Assembly (NCBI RefSeq): GCF_900103915.1
Contig: NZ_FNIG01000008.1
Span: 62,001 to 126,000, forward strand
Direction: 5' to 3'
Length of the DNA stretch: 64,000 nt
DNA from: Tenuibacillus multivorans
Lineage (GTDB): Bacteria; Bacillota; Bacilli; Bacillales; Alkalibacillaceae
Of the stretch, positions 27,244 to 39,941 are shown piece by piece; position 1 is the stretch's first letter, and the number at the start of each line of letters is the position of its first letter. The position numbers were made by a program, and so were the translations under genes. A model generated the notes under the pieces. That model saw only the letters and a list, made by a program, of their open reading frames with translations. It had not been told where the DNA came from and did not search any database.

Positions 27244-28356
27244 TTATTCATAAATATGTGTAATCGGCTCTTCTTCACCAGCTTCCCTAATCAGTAAGGC
27301 TTCTTGTTTGCTTGGCGATTCAACAGTCACTTCTACATCGTAATTATTAGGGAAATGTTCCAAAATTAATCCGTATAAATGTTGCGTTAATCCAATGACT
27401 TCCTGTTTACCGTAAAACTCAATTGGAATATTAATAGACAGCTCCTGTAATTGATCATTAATGTAAAAACCTTTACCGACAACACCTATATAATTGGGAA
27501 AATAATTTTGAACACTTTGAGAAAATTCACGCATCGTTTCGGATTGTTCATAGTAATCGGTTTCTGCTTCATTAGATGGGAATAATACATAATTTTCATT
27601 GATCGTTTCCCATTCATTTACCGTTTGCTCTAGCGGTTCAACTTCTGCTTTAGCTACATAATTACCCGGTGTAATAGCATTTGTCTTATTTTCACGATAT
27701 AGTGCAACCATTATAGGTACCTCTTGTAGTTCTTCTATATCACGAATTCGTGATAATAAATTTTCCGTTACTTCCTTACCGGTTTCTAGCATCTCTTCCA
27801 TACTGATTTCGGTATAATAAGTCGTTCCTCCGATTTCAGTTTGAAAGGCGTACTCTGATTTCAAAGCAATCCCTAGTGTAATTCCAGCAAGTTCCACACG
27901 ATTCTCTTCACCGCGCACCAAATAATTATGCTCTAATACGTGTGAAAAAACACGTGGATTCTCTTCATGATACTCTTTATCAGGGCTATTCTTATCTGCT
28001 GGATTTAAATCGTCAATCCAGCCTAAAATCATATCCTCGGTCAAATACTGTCCTTCCTGAAATAAATACTCTTCAGGATCAAAGGTGCTTTTGGCATGAC
28101 GAATTAATCCTTGTTCTAATTCATCAATATCGTATCGGTTTGAAACCTGATTGGTAATCACACCTCTTGCTGCACTAGGTTGATAAGGCAGAATGGTTTG
28201 ATATTCATTTTCCGAAATATTATTTGGAACTATAAACCGCTGTTCCTCATCTGTTTCTTCCGTATTATCTTGTATAACCTCTTCTTCCGTATCATATTGC
28301 GGCGCACATCCTGATACGACGATCAATACGGTGAGAAGGATGGCCATTCTCTTCAT
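27244..28356 (-). CDS. camS: CamS lipoprotein (sex pheromone precursor family)
   Basis: A 370-residue lipoprotein: signal peptide MKRMAILLTVLIVVSGC with lipobox VSGC, an acidic linker (EEEVIQDNTEETDEEQ), then the CamS domain. In enterococci and staphylococci the processed signal peptide of this family acts as pheromone cAM373; in Bacillus the role is unknown. It follows ligA by 12 bases in a pcrB-pcrA-ligA-camS operon, as in Bacillus (yerH). Confidence 0.9.
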   Translation of the reverse strand: MKRMAILLTVLIVVSGCAPQYDTEEEVIQDNTEETDEEQRFIVPNNISENEYQTILPYQPSAARGVITNQVSNRYDIDELEQGLIRHAKSTFDPEEYLFQEGQYLTEDMILGWIDDLNPADKNSPDKEYHEENPRVFSHVLEHNYLVRGEENRVELAGITLGIALKSEYAFQTEIGGTTYYTEISMEEMLETGKEVTENLLSRIRDIEELQEVPIMVALYRENKTNAITPGNYVAKAEVEPLEQTVNEWETINENYVLFPSNEAETDYYEQSETMREFSQSVQNYFPNYIGVVGKGFYINDQLQELSINIPIEFYGKQEVIGLTQHLYGLILEHFPNNYDVEVTVESPSKQEALLIREAGEEEPITHIYE

Positions 28357-28368
28357 ATTTCCCACCCC

Positions 28369-32614
<4,246 letters not shown>

Positions 32615-32627
32615 GTTAAACCCACCT

Positions 32628-33332
32628 TTAATTCAATTTCACTTTTTTCACAGCATGTACCGTTCGTAACGCTGCTTTAATATCCTCATATATAACATTA
32701 CCAACTACAACAATATCAGCGCTTTCTGCCATTTCAGTTGCCTGTTGTTTCGTTTGAATACCGCCACCGTAAATTAACAGCGCATGATCTAAAGTATCAT
32801 GCACATTTTTTACTAATTGCGGTTCTCCGTAAATCCCACTATATTCTAAGTAAACAAACGGTAGACGCATTAACTTTTCTGCAGTCTGCGCATAAGCCAG
32901 AACGTCTTCTTCATTGGTAGTTTTCGCATTCGTATATTGATAAGCCTTTGAATCAGGATTTAGCATGATGTAGCCTTCTGCTAAAAGCTCGTCCCATTCA
33001 ATGAACTCACCATAAGCTTTGACCGCTTCTTGATGTAAACCAATAATCCATTCACGATTATCACTATTTAACACCATGGGGATTAAATAAAAATCAAAGC
33101 CTGGTGTAACAGACTCCAAATTTGATACTTCTAAGACACACGGTACCGTAAATCGTCTCACGCGCGCTAGTGTGTTCAGAACATCATCTAATGTCACATC
33201 ATCTGTCCCACCGACAATAATAGCATCTGTTCCTGATTCACATAGTGCTTCTAAATCTTCATCTGATATTTCTTTATTTGGATCCAGCTTAAACACATGT
33301 CGCCACTGTCGATAGTCTTCGATCACTTTCAT
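32628..33332 (-). CDS. pcrB: Heptaprenylglyceryl phosphate synthase PcrB
   Basis: A 234-residue TIM-barrel prenyltransferase with [17 protein letters not shown] and [12 protein letters not shown]. It joins heptaprenyl diphosphate to glycerol 1-phosphate. The ATG at 33332 is almost on the GGAGG site; a GTG two codons on has better spacing. First gene of pcrB-pcrA-ligA-camS, divergent from the glycyl-tRNA synthetase across array B. Confidence 0.93.
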   Translation of the reverse strand: MKVIEDYRQWRHVFKLDPNKEISDEDLEALCESGTDAIIVGGTDDVTLDDVLNTLARVRRFTVPCVLEVSNLESVTPGFDFYLIPMVLNSDNREWIIGLHQEAVKAYGEFIEWDELLAEGYIMLNPDSKAYQYTNAKTTNEEDVLAYAQTAEKLMRLPFVYLEYSGIYGEPQLVKNVHDTLDHALLIYGGGIQTKQQATEMAESADIVVVGNVIYEDIKAALRTVHAVKKVKLN

Positions 33333-33411
33333 TCCTCCAACTGACTTCTTCGCCTTCTCATTATATCAGAAATAAGGTCCGAGTTTCACCGTTTCATCAA
33401 GATATAAGATA

Positions 33412-33522
33412 AAGTTTTTATTGGGTATTTCATTAGTTTATTAGGGTTTTCAGTAAAATTATTTGGGTGTTTTCAAATTTTATCAGGGTATTTCTAAATT
33501 TTATTTGGGTATTTTTCATTCA
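33412..33522. repeat. Intergenic array B, five units with an exact 21-base period
   Basis: Units with a TTATT(T)GGGTATTTT core place GGG at 33423, 33444, 33465, 33486 and 33507, exactly 21 bases apart. Examples are TTATTTGGGTGTTTTCAAAT and TTATCAGGGTATTTCTAAAT. The array sits between the divergent genes pcrB and glyS, upstream of the glyS promoter. It shares the period and G-rich core of the arrays at 16.2, 24.1 and 38.2 kb but has its own sentence. Confidence 0.8.
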
Positions 33523-33541
33523 TGCAACGCTCACATAAAAG

Positions 33542-33570
33542 TTGAGAAGCGTCGTACAATATGCTAATAT
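33542..33570 (+). promoter_or_regulatory. SigA promoter of the glyS leader
   Basis: TTGAGA at 33542 and TAATAT at 33565 are 17 bases apart, an ideal vegetative promoter spacing, about 160 bases before the T-box. Confidence 0.7.
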
Positions 33571-33576
33571 AAGGTA

Positions 33577-33797
33577 GCAAATTACATATAAACTATGAAG
33601 GGTTAATAGTAGCTAGGCTCTATGCTCAAAGCGATTCAGGGATGGTGAAAGCCTGAAAGCAAGGTTTGGCGAAACGGCAACCTGGAGTTTTTCGTTCTGA
33701 AAGTGGGCATGCCTAAGCATGTCAATCAGGGTGGAACCGCGGGAAATACACTCTCGTCCCTGGGCTAGATTGGCCCACGTGGATGAGAGTTTTTTAT
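33577..33797 (+). promoter_or_regulatory. T-box riboswitch (glycyl-tRNA sensing)
   Basis: The leader holds the 14-base T-box AGGGTGGAACCGCG at 33728-33741, preceded by a structured stem I with AGGGATGGTGAAAGCCTG. It is followed at 33750 by a terminator (arms ACTCTC and GAGAGT, then TTTTTT). Uncharged tRNA would pair with the T-box and favour antitermination. The gene downstream implies tRNA-Gly; I did not assign the specifier codon with certainty. Confidence 0.95.
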
Positions 33798-33831
33798 TTA
33801 GAATAAGATTAAGATGAAGGAGGCCAAAACC

Positions 33832-35214
33832 ATGGCAAAAAATATGGAAGAGCTCGTTAATCACGCTAAACACCGTGGATTTATTTTTCAAGGCTCGGAA
33901 ATTTACGGTGGCCTAGCGAACACTTGGGACTACGGTCCATTAGGTATCGAAATGAAGAAAAATTTAAAAGAAGCTTGGTGGAAAAAGTTCGTTCAGCAAT
34001 CCCCTTATAATGTCGGTTTAGATGCAGCCATTTTAATGAACCCAAAAACTTGGGAAGCATCTGGACACCTAGGTAACTTTAACGATCCAATGATTGATTG
34101 TAAGGATTGTAAGTCTCGTCACCGTGCCGATCATTTAATTGAAAACCATTTTGAAGCAAAAGGAGAAGAACGCGTCGTAGACGGTATGTCTTTTGATCAG
34201 CTTGAAAAAATTATTGAAGAAGAAGGAATCACTTGCCCAAATTGCGAATCTGATAACTTTACCGGAATTCGTCAGTTCAATTTAATGTTTAAAACCCATC
34301 AAGGGGTAACTGAAGATTCTTCAGATGAAATTTACATGCGTCCGGAAACGGCACAAGGTATTTTTGTCAACTTCAAAAATGTGCAACGCTCAATGCGGAA
34401 AAAGCTTCCATTCGGAATTGCACAAATCGGAAAAAGCTTTCGTAACGAAATCACACCAGGTAACTTCATCTTCCGTACCCGTGAATTCGAGCAGATGGAA
34501 ATGGAGTTTTTCTGTAAGCCTGGTGAAGAAAAAGAATGGTTCACTTACTGGTTAGACTTTTGTCACAATTGGTTACTCAATCTAGGCCTAGATTCAGAAA
34601 AAGTTCGACGCCGTGTACACGATGAAGAAGAGTTATCACATTACAGTGATGCGACAACAGATCTTGAGTATCTATTCCCATTCGGTTGGGGTGAGCTCTG
34701 GGGTGTTGCATCACGTACCGATTATGATTTAAAGCAGCACGCTGAGCATTCCGGTGAGGATATGGAATACATTGAACAACAAACGAATGAACGTTATGTT
34801 CCATATGTCATTGAGCCGGCATTAGGTGCCGATCGTTTAGCTCTTGCCTTCCTAGCAGACGCTTTCCAAGAAGAAGAGCTTGAGGATGGTTCAACACGTA
34901 CCGTCATGAATTTCCACCCAGCGGTTGCACCGTATAAAGTAGCTGTTTTCCCACTTTCGAAAAAGCTGTCAGAAGAAGCGCAGGAAGTTTTCGCTGATTT
35001 ATCTCAAGACTTCATGGTCGACTATGATGAAGCAGGCTCAATTGGTAAACGTTATCGTCGTCATGACGAAATCGGTACACCGTTTTGTATCACGTATGAT
35101 TTTGATTCTAAAGATGACGGTCAAGTTACCGTTCGTGACCGTGATACCATGGAACAAACACGTATGCCTATATCTGAACTACAATCCTTCTTACAGGAAA
35201 AAGTTAAATACTAA
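33832..35214 (+). CDS. glyS: Glycyl-tRNA synthetase, single-chain dimeric type
   Basis: A 460-residue class II synthetase starting [20 protein letters not shown], with motif 2 [22 protein letters not shown] and the C-terminal anticodon-binding domain ([14 protein letters not shown]). It charges tRNA-Gly. This is the eukaryote-like homodimeric form and not the alpha2-beta2 GlyQ/GlyS pair found in B. subtilis. The ATG at 33832 follows AAGGAGG at eight bases; an ATG at 33814 lies before that site. Confidence 0.95.
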   Translation: MAKNMEELVNHAKHRGFIFQGSEIYGGLANTWDYGPLGIEMKKNLKEAWWKKFVQQSPYNVGLDAAILMNPKTWEASGHLGNFNDPMIDCKDCKSRHRADHLIENHFEAKGEERVVDGMSFDQLEKIIEEEGITCPNCESDNFTGIRQFNLMFKTHQGVTEDSSDEIYMRPETAQGIFVNFKNVQRSMRKKLPFGIAQIGKSFRNEITPGNFIFRTREFEQMEMEFFCKPGEEKEWFTYWLDFCHNWLLNLGLDSEKVRRRVHDEEELSHYSDATTDLEYLFPFGWGELWGVASRTDYDLKQHAEHSGEDMEYIEQQTNERYVPYVIEPALGADRLALAFLADAFQEEELEDGSTRTVMNFHPAVAPYKVAVFPLSKKLSEEAQEVFADLSQDFMVDYDEAGSIGKRYRRHDEIGTPFCITYDFDSKDDGQVTVRDRDTMEQTRMPISELQSFLQEKVKY

Positions 35215-35218
35215 GATT

Positions 35219-35250
35219 AAAGCCTCTATCGCAGAATGATAGAGGCTTTT
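35219..35250 (+). terminator. Terminator of glyS
   Basis: AAAGCCTCTATC / GATAGAGGCTTT with a 7-base loop and TTTT tail. Confidence 0.88.
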
Positions 35251-35302
35251 ATTCAACCAAAATGATAAAATTGGAGTAACAGCACTTAAAGGAGAATTAA
35301 TA

Positions 35303-35686
35303 ATGCAACAAAAAATAGTACAATGGCTTTACATAGGAGCTGGTGGCGCTTTAGGTACACTCTTAAGAGGAGGTATCTCTGAAGCTATCACTACACCATT
35401 CGCCACTTTATTCGTCAATTCAATTGGTAGCCTACTACTCGGCGGAATGACTGCATATTTATACATACATAGTCAAAACAAGGGCCATCTGATTTTCGGG
35501 ATTGGGTTTTGTGGTTCATTTACAACAATGTCCATGTTTGCTGCTGATGCTACACAATTATGGATGGGTGAGACTTACATTGACTCCATGGCTTACATTG
35601 GGGGCTCTGTGATTAGCGGTATCCTACTCGCATTTTTCGGATTTTATATACTGAAGCAATGGCTAGAAAAGAGGGTTAGCCAATGA
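35303..35686 (+). CDS. crcB: Fluoride channel subunit FluC/CrcB, first copy
   Basis: A 127-residue four-helix membrane protein with GGALGTLLRGGIS at the N-terminus, FVNSIGSLLLGG and GFCGSFTTMSMF, the conserved Asn and Phe/Thr pore residues. It exports fluoride ions passively. Paired 115- to 130-residue copies usually form heterodimers with opposite orientation. The next copy overlaps it by four bases. No fluoride riboswitch fits in the 50-base leader. Confidence 0.92.
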   Translation: MQQKIVQWLYIGAGGALGTLLRGGISEAITTPFATLFVNSIGSLLLGGMTAYLYIHSQNKGHLIFGIGFCGSFTTMSMFAADATQLWMGETYIDSMAYIGGSVISGILLAFFGFYILKQWLEKRVSQ

Positions 35687-36030
35687 ACCTAATATTAATA
35701 GCACTAGGTGGGGCATTGGGTTCGATAGCCCGTTTCGAAGCCGCTAATCTTTTTAAGAAAAATAGTCATTTTCCTTATTCAACTCTAATTATAAACTTAA
35801 TGGGATCTGCCTTACTCGGGGTTTGCTTTGCAACTTTATTAAAAACCAGTTCATGGTTTGTTTTTTTGGCTGTTGGCTTTCTCGGTGCTTTTACGACCTT
35901 TTCAACCTTTAGCGTCGAAAGTATGAAACTGATCCAACAACGTCAATGGCTTACACTCACACTCTACCTCATAACGACCATCATCGGCACCATCCTCGCC
36001 TTTAGTATCTTTTTCTTAATTTTTAAGTAA
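35683..36030 (+). CDS. crcB: Fluoride channel subunit FluC/CrcB, second copy
   Basis: A 115-residue four-helix protein with GGALGSIARFEAAN, LIINLMGSALLG and GFLGAFTTFSTFS. It keeps the pore-lining Asn and the FTTFSTF Phe-box more faithfully than the first copy. Translationally coupled to it (ATGA overlap), so a heterodimeric channel is likely. A hairpin follows directly. Confidence 0.92.
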   Translation: MNLILIALGGALGSIARFEAANLFKKNSHFPYSTLIINLMGSALLGVCFATLLKTSSWFVFLAVGFLGAFTTFSTFSVESMKLIQQRQWLTLTLYLITTIIGTILAFSIFFLIFK

Positions 36031-36059
36031 AACACTTTCCTCCTAGGGGAAGGTGTGTT
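36031..36059 (+). terminator. Terminator of the crcB pair
   Basis: AACACTTTCC pairs imperfectly with GGAAGGTGTGTT, followed by ATCTTTTATTT. Confidence 0.7.
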
Positions 36060-36068
36060 ATCTTTTAT

Positions 36069-36083
36069 TTATAATAATTATAA
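36069..36083 (+). promoter_or_regulatory. PerR box
   Basis: TTATAATAATTATAA is a perfect match to the Bacillus PerR consensus TTATAATNATTATAA. It stands 50 bases before the metal ATPase, so that gene is predicted to be derepressed by peroxide and by metal shift. Confidence 0.85.
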
Positions 36084-36085
36084 AT

Positions 36086-36100
36086 TAATAACTGTTATTA
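36086..36100 (+). promoter_or_regulatory. Second 7-1-7 palindrome, Fur-like
   Basis: TAATAACTGTTATTA is a perfect 7-1-7 palindrome three bases after the PerR box, with its centre 17 bases from that of the PerR box. It matches 11 of 15 positions of the Fur consensus TGATAATNATTATCA. In B. subtilis the pfeT promoter is repressed by PerR and activated by Fur, so a second site is expected here. Confidence 0.5.
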
Positions 36101-36132
36101 TAAAATCATTGGTATTAAGGAGGACATGATAA

Positions 36133-38049
36133 ATGGAAATGTCTAAAAACTATAAAACGGTCCACACACATCGCTTTATACAATTACTTTCAACTCATAG
36201 AGAGCTTATTTTTTCAATTTTAGGTGGGTTATTAGTCGTTGCCGCTTATATAAGTGAATCATCACATATTGGATTTCTATCGGCCGTTCTATATATCGCG
36301 GCCTATATGATTGGTGGATACTATAAAGCGAAAGAAGGTATTCAAGATCTCATTTATGATCGAAGCCTAAACGTTGAAATTCTCATGATTATAGCAGCTA
36401 TCGGGGCAGCCTCTATCGGATATTGGCAAGAAGGCGCGATTTTAATCTTTATCTTCTCACTAAGCGGAGCTCTAGAGACTTATTCATTACAAAAAAGTGA
36501 AAAAGATTTATCCAAATTAGTTGAATTAGCACCTGTTGAAGCACATTTATTAAATGATGATGAATCGATCACAACTGTTCCGGTCAATCAACTGAACATC
36601 GGGGATCGAATTTTAATCCGAAACGGTGAAAGGACCCCAGCAGATGGCAAGGTCTTAAATGGTGTTACCGCTATTGATGAATCAGCGATAACAGGTGAAT
36701 CCTTACCCGTGGATAAGCAGCGTGGAGACGACGTATTTAACGGAACAATAAATGGTAGTGGGTCCATCGTTGTTGAAGTGACCAAGAAAAATGAAGATTC
36801 CCTCTTTCAAAAGATGATTCAGCTCGTTGAGGATGCCAAAAATAATCGTCCTCCAAGTCAGCAGTTAATTGAAAAAATTGAAGGCCCATATGTTATCACT
36901 GTTCTGGCTGTGGTTGCGCTAATGCTTGTTATTCCCCCATTTGCTTTTAGCTGGAATTTTGACGAAACGTTTTATCGAGCTATGGTATTACTGGTTGTCG
37001 CTTCACCATGTGCTGTCGTTGCATCGATTATGCCAGCTCTACTTTCAGCGATTAGTAACGGAGCTCGTAACGGTGTTTTACTAAAAGGCGGCCATGACTT
37101 AGAGCAATTATCTAAGATGAAAACCATTGCTTTTGATAAAACGGGAACGATTACGAAAGGGCAACCCGAAGTAACAGATGTCTATACGGTAAAGCAAGAT
37201 GATGAAGAAGTGTTAAAACACCTTATAGCAATCGAACAACAGTCTAGTCACCCACTGGCTCAAGCGATTGTCGATTACGGTAAATCACATGATCTAAAAA
37301 CAGACCATAAAGTAACTTCAATAGAGGATATTCCAGGACACGGTGTTAAAGCAATCATTGACCAAGATACTTGGTATGTGGGGAATCAACGTTTACTAGA
37401 TAGTCAGTCTGTTCAAATACCTGAGCATTTCCATAAACAACGTGGCATGTTACAAGACGAAGGTAAAACTATCATCTACACGGTGAAGAATAATGTGTTG
37501 ATTGGTATGTTAGCTGTAAAAGACCAAATTCGTCCCGAAGCCAAACAACTCATTGAAACGTTAAATAACCGTGGTGTAAAAACGATTATAATTACCGGTG
37601 ATAACGAAAAAACAGCTACTGCTATTAGTCATGAAGCTGGTTTAACAGAATGGATTTCAGAGTGCTTACCTGAACAAAAAGTCCATGAAATTGAAAAATT
37701 AAAAGATAAGTATGGATCTGTCACAATGGTCGGTGATGGGGTCAACGATGCTCCTGCCATGGCCAAATCAGATATCGGAATTGCTATGGGGAATGGTACC
37801 GATGTTGCAATCGAAACATCCGATATGGTTCTCATGAATAGTGAACTCGAAAAAATCTCACAATCTTTTAAGCTATCGACAAGACTTAATCGAATCATTA
37901 AACAAAATCTAATATTTTCAATTGCCGTTATCATACTATTGATTGCGGCCAACTTCTCACAAAACCTTACACTACCAATTGGGGTAGTAGGTCACGAAGG
38001 AAGTACGATACTCGTAATTCTGAATGGTTTAAGACTTTTGAAAGAATAG
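36133..38049 (+). CDS. pfeT: P1B-4-type metal-efflux ATPase (PfeT/ZosA-like)
   Basis: A 638-residue P-type ATPase with no N-terminal metal domain. Membrane SPC motif (VVASPCAVVAS) in place of CPC, phosphorylation site DKTGTITKG, TGES loop, GDGVNDAPA hinge, and the HEGST motif in the last helix. SPC plus HEG(G/S)T defines P1B-4 transporters, which in Firmicutes export Fe(II) (PfeT, formerly ZosA) and sometimes Co or Zn. The PerR box upstream fits this role. Start at 36133 with AAGGAGG. Confidence 0.9.
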   Translation: MEMSKNYKTVHTHRFIQLLSTHRELIFSILGGLLVVAAYISESSHIGFLSAVLYIAAYMIGGYYKAKEGIQDLIYDRSLNVEILMIIAAIGAASIGYWQEGAILIFIFSLSGALETYSLQKSEKDLSKLVELAPVEAHLLNDDESITTVPVNQLNIGDRILIRNGERTPADGKVLNGVTAIDESAITGESLPVDKQRGDDVFNGTINGSGSIVVEVTKKNEDSLFQKMIQLVEDAKNNRPPSQQLIEKIEGPYVITVLAVVALMLVIPPFAFSWNFDETFYRAMVLLVVASPCAVVASIMPALLSAISNGARNGVLLKGGHDLEQLSKMKTIAFDKTGTITKGQPEVTDVYTVKQDDEEVLKHLIAIEQQSSHPLAQAIVDYGKSHDLKTDHKVTSIEDIPGHGVKAIIDQDTWYVGNQRLLDSQSVQIPEHFHKQRGMLQDEGKTIIYTVKNNVLIGMLAVKDQIRPEAKQLIETLNNRGVKTIIITGDNEKTATAISHEAGLTEWISECLPEQKVHEIEKLKDKYGSVTMVGDGVNDAPAMAKSDIGIAMGNGTDVAIETSDMVLMNSELEKISQSFKLSTRLNRIIKQNLIFSIAVIILLIAANFSQNLTLPIGVVGHEGSTILVILNGLRLLKE

Positions 38050-38084
38050 TTTAAATCCCTTAATTCAAAAGCTCTATTAACGAA

Positions 38085-38122
38085 AAAAATAGAACTTCCA
38101 ATTATATGGAAGTTCTATTTTT
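38085..38122 (+). terminator. Terminator of the metal ATPase
   Basis: AAAATAGAACTTCC pairs with GGAAGTTCTATTTT around a short AT loop, ending in TTTTTATTT. It could act on both strands. Confidence 0.85.
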
Positions 38123-38170
38123 ATTTGAGATTATTCATCTAAAGCCCACGTTACTAAAAATGAATTCTAA

Positions 38171-38356
38171 TATATTTTTCCCCATTGAATGACGCTGATT
38201 CCCCATTAATGTATGCTAATTCCCCAATCAACTAGGCTGAGTGCCCAATGAAAGGCTCTGATTCCCCAATAAACGTGTTTTTTTGCCCATTAGCTGCTCT
38301 GAATACCCCATTTCGTTATCAGAAATCCCCAATGAACGACTTCAATATCCAACATT
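38171..38356. repeat. Intergenic array D, nine units with a 21-base period
   Basis: Cores of CCCCATT or CCCCAAT (three have CCCA or TCCA) end at 38184, 38205, 38226, 38247, 38268, 38289, 38310, 38331 and 38351. All steps are 21 except the last, which is 20. The commonest unit is CTGATTCCCCAATNAA; on the minus strand it reads ATTGGGGAATCAG. It lies between the convergent ends of the metal ATPase and yerC, flanked by terminators on both sides, so it should be poorly transcribed. It has no coding sense. Confidence 0.85.
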
Positions 38357-38365
38357 TGAAAAAAA

Positions 38366-38400
38366 AGCTTGCAGAAAAACTTCAAGTTTTCCTGCAAGCT
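38366..38400 (-). terminator. Terminator of yerA-yerB-yerC
   Basis: AGCTTGCAGAAAAAC / GTTTTCCTGCAAGCT stem with one mismatch; on the minus strand TTTTTTTTC follows. Confidence 0.88.
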
Positions 38401-38408
38401 CCATTGCA

Positions 38409-38717
38409 CTATTTTTCCTGATTCTCATCTTCATGTAATCGGTCTAACACAAGCTCGTAAGCGTCATTCCCATAATTCAAGCAACGCTTCACGCGTGAAA
38501 TCGTTGCTGTTGAGGCACTCGTCTCTTCTTCGATTCGATGATACGTATGACCTTCGCGTAGCATACGTGCAACGTCTAGGCGTTGAGCTAAGGCTTGGAT
38601 TTCATTAACGGTTGCGACATCGTCGAAAAACCGATAGCATTCTTCTACATCTTTTAATGTTAGGATTGCCTCAAATAATTGATCTAACTCTCTTCCACGC
38701 AATTTATCAATTTGCAT
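38409..38717 (-). CDS. yerC: YerC/YecD TrpR-related regulator
   Basis: A 102-residue protein of the TrpR superfamily. It has the family core EIQALAQRLDVARMLREG followed by the helix-turn-helix YHRIEEETSASTATISRVKR. The target is unknown in most Firmicutes. Ribosome site AAGGAGG. Downstream of yerB as in Bacillus. Confidence 0.9.
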   Translation of the reverse strand: MQIDKLRGRELDQLFEAILTLKDVEECYRFFDDVATVNEIQALAQRLDVARMLREGHTYHRIEEETSASTATISRVKRCLNYGNDAYELVLDRLHEDENQEK

Positions 38718-38734
38718 GTGCTTAAGCCTCCTTA

Positions 38735-39811
38735 TTATTCAAATGTAACCGCTTGTTCAATCCCTGGTGATAGTGGGATAACATTAATCCATGTCTTTCC
38801 TGGGGCTAATTTGGCAATTTCGCCATCAATAAACGGTTTCATTAAGCCATCAACATTTCGCCATTCAATCGGTTTAATTTTTCCTTTCTGAACTAAATAA
38901 CCATTACCTCCTGATTCTAAATCAATAAAGCGTCTTAACTGATCATCAATGACGCGGTGTTCTGTTTCATAGATTAAAATATTGGATACTTGCATCGGTT
39001 CTTCCGTGTTAAGGTCAGCTGTTTTTTCACCGTCACTGTATCTCGTATAGACTTCATTTTCAGGGTCATACGTATAGGATACGTGTAAATTATCAAAGTA
39101 ATTAATATTGACTTGGTGAGCCTCTTCACCTTCAATGTTTTCAAGCTCTTCATCAGTCATGAAATCCCAAGATTCATGTTCCATTTCTCTATCTAAATTA
39201 TTTCTAGCTGCCACTTCATAAGCGTTTGGAAGTAAAGCATATGAATTATGTGGTGCTCGTCGGAATGATTCACGTTTGAATAAAAATTGATCATTATCGT
39301 AATACATTCCGTTTAAATTATCAACCCAACCGGCACGCAGATCTACTTCTAAAAAGGCTGCTGCGCCATGATACACATATAAAGCATTATGAGCCTTGGC
39401 TGTTTCAATGTAATATTCCCTTGCACTACGAACTGGTCCCACAACGTCAGGAATGTCACTATGATACAAGGCTAAAAAGCGCGAAATTGGACCTTCAGCT
39501 AAAAATTCATAGACCATATCAGCTTTAACGAGTCCTGTTTGTGGACGGGCTCGATTATGGTTATTTATCATAACCGCAAGCACGCGGTTGGTTGGTTTTT
39601 CATCTGTCCCTATTCCTGTTAGAGGGTACGTGAATTCAGGCTCTGGCTCCTCTTCCGGCTCTTCAAGCTCTTCTGGTTCACTTTCTTCCGCTTCAGGATT
39701 AGTTACCGGTTCAGTTTCCTGATCTTCTACTGGCTCCTCTTGGCCTTCCTCACTACAGGCAGCCAATAATAAGACTAAAAATGCTATCATGATTGTGATA
39801 AATTTTCTCAT
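38735..39811 (-). CDS. yerB: DUF3048 lipoprotein YerB
   Basis: A 358-residue lipoprotein with signal MRKFITIMIAFLVLLLAAC (lipobox LAAC), a long Glu/Pro linker (many EPEE repeats), then the DUF3048 domain with NRVLAVMINNHNRARPQTGL and GPVRSAREYYIE. Exported and lipid-anchored; function unknown. The acidic linker is longer than I would expect and may reflect halophily. Confidence 0.87.
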   Translation of the reverse strand: MRKFITIMIAFLVLLLAACSEEGQEEPVEDQETEPVTNPEAEESEPEELEEPEEEPEPEFTYPLTGIGTDEKPTNRVLAVMINNHNRARPQTGLVKADMVYEFLAEGPISRFLALYHSDIPDVVGPVRSAREYYIETAKAHNALYVYHGAAAFLEVDLRAGWVDNLNGMYYDNDQFLFKRESFRRAPHNSYALLPNAYEVAARNNLDREMEHESWDFMTDEELENIEGEEAHQVNINYFDNLHVSYTYDPENEVYTRYSDGEKTADLNTEEPMQVSNILIYETEHRVIDDQLRRFIDLESGGNGYLVQKGKIKPIEWRNVDGLMKPFIDGEIAKLAPGKTWINVIPLSPGIEQAVTFE

Positions 39812-39919
39812 ATTCCACATCCTCTTCTGTCTAGTCTGTTTCTATTTTAGCAGGTAAGAAAGTATAAATTTTAACTTACCTGCATAAGTGCAACTACGTC
39901 TCTGACTTCGCCTAAAAGG

Positions 39920-39935
39920 CTCGTCAATCGACGAG
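39920..39935 (-). terminator. Short hairpin downstream of yerA
   Basis: CTCGTC / GACGAG around a 4-base loop, seven bases after the stop. It has T residues on both sides; strength is uncertain. Confidence 0.4.
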
Positions 39936-39941
39936 TTTTCT

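Noticed and set aside
35250-35303. Fluoride riboswitch before the crcB pair
   Set aside because: Only about 50 bases lie between the glyS terminator and the start codon, and the conserved aptamer bases are not there.
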